DNA of 7,946 nucleotides, from assembly GCA_034432655.1 (NCBI GenBank), contig DAOUBP010000039.1:1-7946 (forward strand), written 5' to 3'. The position numbers and the translations under genes were made by a program. Below the pieces are notes generated by a model that saw only the letters and a list, made by a program, of their open reading frames with translations, ran no database searches and had not been told where the DNA came from. Positions 4,874 to 7,946 of the stretch are shown piece after piece. This stretch comes from DAOUBP01 sp034432655. Its GTDB lineage: Bacteria; Chloroflexota; Anaerolineae; CG2-30-64-16. How positions within the stretch are numbered: the first letter of the stretch is position 1; every line of letters begins with the position of its first letter.

Positions 4874-7800
4874 ATGAAAAAACGAAAGCAGATTTCCATC
4901 CTGACCAAGAGCCTGCGTATTCTGCTGCCGACGGCGCTGTTGGCCATGGCCGCCATCACCGTGATCAGCCTGTTCACCGCCCGCGCCACCGTGCAGCGGG
5001 AGATTCAAGACAAGATGGATGCGCGCCTGGCAACGGCGGCCCAGGTTATCGAGAAGTCGCTGAGCAACCATGCAAAAATTGCCGAGACGCTGGCCGCTAC
5101 GGTGAGCGAGACCGGCTCTGCGTTGTCTTGGGATCAATATACCCGTCTGCTTCAGACCCATTTGGTGCTCAATGAGGAGTCCTTGGGAGCTGGTATATGG
5201 TTTGAGCCGGACAAATACCAGCAGGGCGTCAAGTATTTCGGGCCCTATGTGTACCGGGACGGCGATAAGTTGGTGGTTACCGAGGATTACAACACCGAGA
5301 AATACGATTATCTCAGCCATCCTTGGTATACGCAAGCAGTTAACGTTAAGGAGAGCGTTGTATGGTCGGCTCCCTATTATGACGATACAACCAGCGTGAC
5401 GATGATCACCGCGACCAGCCCAGTGTACGATGCAGGTGGCACATTCATGGGCACGACGACCGCGGACATCGATCTGTCCAATCTGCAAAAGATGGTGCTG
5501 GGCTTGAGCGCCGAACCGGGCAGTTCTGTATTTTTGCTGGATCGAGACGGAACCTATCTGGCCCATGCGGATGCCAGCCGTGTCATGAAGAAAAAGCTGG
5601 CCAACGAAGAAGACCCCTCACTGGCCGCGCTGGCCGGCAAGGTAATGGGCCAGGCCAGCGCAACCTCCAGCTACAAGGATAAGGGTGTGGATTACACCGT
5701 TTACAGCGCCACGGTCCCCGGTGTGGGTTGGACGCTGTGCATCGTGGAGCCCGACAGCGTGATCTTTGCGTCGATCACCGCGATGCTCATACAGCTGCCG
5801 GCTATCGCGCTGGCGGCGCTGGCAGTGCTGGCGCTGCTCATCGTGCTCACCGTTAAGAGCGTGACCGACCCCATCCGTGCGATCACGGCGCTGCTGAGCC
5901 GCGGCTCCATGGGCGATTTCGACGGCGATGTCGCCCCCAGGCTGTTGAAGCGCAACGATGAGGCCGGTTCCCTGGCGCGCTCCTACACGGAGATGGCGCT
6001 CAACATGCGCACACAGGCCGCCGCGGCCCAGCGCCTGGCCAAGGGCGACATGACGGTGGATTTGCAGCCCCGCGGCGAGAAGGATATTCTGACCATCAGC
6101 ATGCTGGGCGTCGTGAATACCCAGAAGCGCCTGTCTCAGCAGATGTCCGTATTGCTGCAGGCGGCCCAGGGCAACGACTTCTCTCAAAAAGGCGATACCA
6201 CGGCCTTCGAGGGCCAATACGGCGCCATGCTGGGCCAGATCAACGCGCTGTTGGACCGGGCGCAGGCGGCCTTTGCTCAGGCGGAGCAGGCCCGTGTCGT
6301 GGCCCTTAAGAAGTTCGACTACCAGAAGCATGAGATCGAAGGGTTGACCGTGAGCCTGCGGGCCCTGGCTGAGGGCGACCTGACCACCCAAACCAGCGTC
6401 GCGCCTGCTGACGCCGACACCGCCGAACTGCACGAGCTGTTCCTTACAATCCAGTACAGCCTGGACAGCGTACGCGGCTCGCTCAGCCGCATGCGGGAGG
6501 ATGCCGTCATGCTCTCGGAGGCTGCTCGGGAAGGCCGGCTCAAGACCCGTGCCGACCTCTCCCGCCACAAGGGTGGCTATGCGCAGGTCATTGCCGGTAT
6601 CAACGAAACGTTGGACGCAGTCATCACGCCCTTGCAGGCGGCTGCCGGGCAGTTGGAGAAGATTGCCAATGGCGAGGACCAGAGCGATGAGCTGGATGAC
6701 CTGTATCATGGAGATTTCCAACTGATTCGCGACAGCCTGGGGCGTGTGCGCGCCTCCCTGAACACCATGCTGGAGGACGCCAACACGCTGGCAGGCGCCG
6801 CTCGCAACGGCGCTTTGTCCACCCGGGCCGACGTGAGCAGGCACAAAGGCGGCTACGCGCAGATCATCTCGGGCATCAACGACACGCTGGACGCCGTCAT
6901 CCAGCCGCTGAACATGGCTGCGGATTACGTTCAGCGCATCAGCCGCGGCGACATACCGGAAAAGATCACCGACGCCTACAACGGCGACTTCAACACCATC
7001 AAGAACAACCTGAACACGTGTATCAACGCCGTAAACCTGCTCATCGCCGACGTCAACATGCTGTCCGCCGCCGCCGTGGAGGGCGCTCTGGACATCCGCG
7101 CCGACGCCAACCGCCATCAGGGCGACTTCCGCAGGATCGTCGAGGGCTTCAACGCGACGCTGGACAGCGTCGTCACGCCGATCAACGAGGCTATGGGCGT
7201 CATCGACCGTTTTGCCGTCAACGACTACACGGTCAAGATGGAGGGCAGCTACGCCGGCTTGCCGCAGCGGCTGGCCCACAGCATCAACGACACCCGCGAC
7301 CGCCTGCTGGCCGTGCAGGCGGTGTTGGAGGACATCGCCGGCGGCGACACATCCAAGCTGGAGCACTTCCGAGGCATCGGCCGTCGCAGCGAAAACGACC
7401 GCATGATGCCCGCCGTGATCCAGTCCATGTCCACGCTGGAGGCGCTGGTGGGCGAAGCCAACCGCCTGAGCGCCGAGGCTGTGGCCGGCAATCTGGACGC
7501 CCGGGGCGACGCGCAGCGCTTCGAGGGCAAATACCGGCTGCTGATCGGCGGCATCAACGACACGCTGGACGCCGTGGCCGCGCCGCTCAATGAGGCCGCC
7601 CAAGTGCTGGGCGCCATGGCCGGCAATGATTACACGGTGGACATGAGCACCGACTACAACGGAAGCTTCCGCACGCTGGCCGAATCGGTGAACGCGGTGC
7701 AGGACACCTTGAACGAGGTTCTGAGCGAGCTGGCCTCCGCCGCCGAGCAGGTGGCCAGCGGCACCCGCCAAGTCAGCGACGGCAGCCAGGCCCTAAGCCA

Positions 7801-7946
7801 GGGCGCAACCGAGCAGGCCAGCGCCATCGAGGAGCTTTCCGCCTCGGTCACCGAAATCGCCAGCCAGACCAAGCAGAACGCCATGGACGCCGGCCGCGCC
7901 AACGCGATTTCCACCGAAACCCGCGAGCACGCGCTGAGCGGCAACA
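4874..7946 (+). CDS. Methyl-accepting chemotaxis protein, dCache sensor with poly-HAMP chain (3' end cut by window)
   Basis: This is a membrane receptor that senses an outside ligand and controls CheA through CheW. The frame is open for 1024 codons to the window edge. Membrane helix 1 is about 16-34. The extracellular dCache-type sensor is about 37-295, with HPWY (149-152), WSAPYYDD and the ADIDL block (197-201). Membrane helix 2 is about 298-327. A canonical HAMP follows, with Pro333. About 12 more HAMP-like modules run to roughly residue 948. The MCP signalling domain begins near 950 (AAEQVASGTRQVSDGSQALSQGATEQASAIEELSAS in outline), but its hairpin tip and the CheW/CheA contact lie beyond the window. 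The start at 4874 is chosen because GGAGGAG (4861-4867) is 6 nt upstream; an in-frame ATG at 4859 would overlap that site. The sensor-coding part uses clearly more A/T-ending codons than the HAMP part. The ligand is unknown. Confidence 0.93.
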   Translation, partial: MKKRKQISILTKSLRILLPTALLAMAAITVISLFTARATVQREIQDKMDARLATAAQVIEKSLSNHAKIAETLAATVSETGSALSWDQYTRLLQTHLVLNEESLGAGIWFEPDKYQQGVKYFGPYVYRDGDKLVVTEDYNTEKYDYLSHPWYTQAVNVKESVVWSAPYYDDTTSVTMITATSPVYDAGGTFMGTTTADIDLSNLQKMVLGLSAEPGSSVFLLDRDGTYLAHADASRVMKKKLANEEDPSLAALAGKVMGQASATSSYKDKGVDYTVYSATVPGVGWTLCIVEPDSVIFASITAMLIQLPAIALAALAVLALLIVLTVKSVTDPIRAITALLSRGSMGDFDGDVAPRLLKRNDEAGSLARSYTEMALNMRTQAAAAQRLAKGDMTVDLQPRGEKDILTISMLGVVNTQKRLSQQMSVLLQAAQGNDFSQKGDTTAFEGQYGAMLGQINALLDRAQAAFAQAEQARVVALKKFDYQKHEIEGLTVSLRALAEGDLTTQTSVAPADADTAELHELFLTIQYSLDSVRGSLSRMREDAVMLSEAAREGRLKTRADLSRHKGGYAQVIAGINETLDAVITPLQAAAGQLEKIANGEDQSDELDDLYHGDFQLIRDSLGRVRASLNTMLEDANTLAGAARNGALSTRADVSRHKGGYAQIISGINDTLDAVIQPLNMAADYVQRISRGDIPEKITDAYNGDFNTIKNNLNTCINAVNLLIADVNMLSAAAVEGALDIRADANRHQGDFRRIVEGFNATLDSVVTPINEAMGVIDRFAVNDYTVKMEGSYAGLPQRLAHSINDTRDRLLAVQAVLEDIAGGDTSKLEHFRGIGRRSENDRMMPAVIQSMSTLEALVGEANRLSAEAVAGNLDARGDAQRFEGKYRLLIGGINDTLDAVAAPLNEAAQVLGAMAGNDYTVDMSTDYNGSFRTLAESVNAVQDTLNEVLSELASAAEQVASGTRQVSDGSQALSQGATEQASAIEELSASVTEIASQTKQNAMDAGRANAISTETREHALSGN
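6548..7588 (+). repeat. Four copies of a 29-residue HAMP-linked repeat within the chemoreceptor
   Basis: The pattern R-[AG]-D-x-x-R-[HF]-x-G-x-[YF], then I-x-x-G-[IF]-N-x-T-L-D-[AS]-V, then P-[LI] recurs at residues 559-587 (6548-6634), 651-679 (6824-6910), 742-770 (7097-7183) and 877-905 (7502-7588). Spacing is 92, 91 and 135 residues. The first two copies are nearly the same (RHKGGYAQ in both). The longer last interval holds one extra HAMP-like module, QAVLEDIAGGD and onward. Between copies lie a second type of module with a G-D-I or N-D-Y turn followed by YxGxF or YAG. The layout therefore looks like duplicated HAMP pairs. The repeated core resembles the divergent HAMP class known from poly-HAMP chemoreceptors. 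Confidence 0.85.

Noticed and set aside
5618..7771. 717-codon minus-strand frame over the chemoreceptor
   Set aside because: It mirrors the HAMP-chain coding sequence; its apparent repeats are the reverse complement of the HAMP repeats.
1..7946. tRNA, rRNA, CRISPR array or insertion sequence
   Set aside because: No cloverleaf, rRNA core, regularly spaced DNA repeats or transposase motifs were seen; the repeats at 6548-7588 are coding HAMP repeats.

Overview
The window reads as a GC-rich chromosomal segment of an anaerobic Clostridia-type Firmicute, probably a gut lineage such as Christensenellales or Oscillospirales relatives. This is inferred from strong AGGAGG-type ribosome binding sites, a Bacillus/Clostridium-type L-ribulokinase, tight operon spacing and AT-rich intergenic DNA between GC-rich genes. 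No ribosomal or other marker gene is present, so the taxonomy is a guess. All genes lie on the + strand.

Layout. Positions 1-352 hold no protein gene. They contain a remarkably structured stretch: an inverted repeat with a nested hairpin (47-93), a small hairpin (103-115), then three long hairpins that abut with no spacer (145-173, 174-200, 201-224), the last resembling an intrinsic terminator. A promoter with an extended -10 follows at 286-314. It drives a compact four-gene operon: araB (353-2020), a cytoplasmic SASA/SGNH-type carbohydrate acetylesterase (2022-3389), a PhnP-like metallo-beta-lactamase-fold phosphodiesterase (3424-4236) and a Nudix hydrolase (4233-4688). The genes are spaced by 1 nt, by 34 nt and by a 4-nt ATGA overlap, and the operon closes with a strong intrinsic terminator (4706-4741).

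After a 185-nt AT-rich gap with a candidate operator-promoter, a large methyl-accepting chemotaxis protein starts at 4874. It runs off the window end, with 1024 residues visible. It has a dCache sensor between two membrane helices, followed by an unusually long chain of about 13 HAMP-like modules and the first part of the MCP signalling domain.

How the parts may work together (inference). AraB phosphorylates L-ribulose from arabinose. The esterase would remove acetyl groups from imported sugars or oligosaccharides. The phosphodiesterase and Nudix enzyme could clear aberrant phosphorylated or nucleotide-linked pentose by-products. The chemoreceptor is a separate transcription unit that senses an unknown extracellular ligand. 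araA, araD, an AraR-type regulator and a sugar transporter are not in the window. The items most worth following up are the hairpin cluster ahead of araB, the araB-esterase-PhnP-Nudix gene set, and the poly-HAMP receptor with its compositionally distinct sensor.
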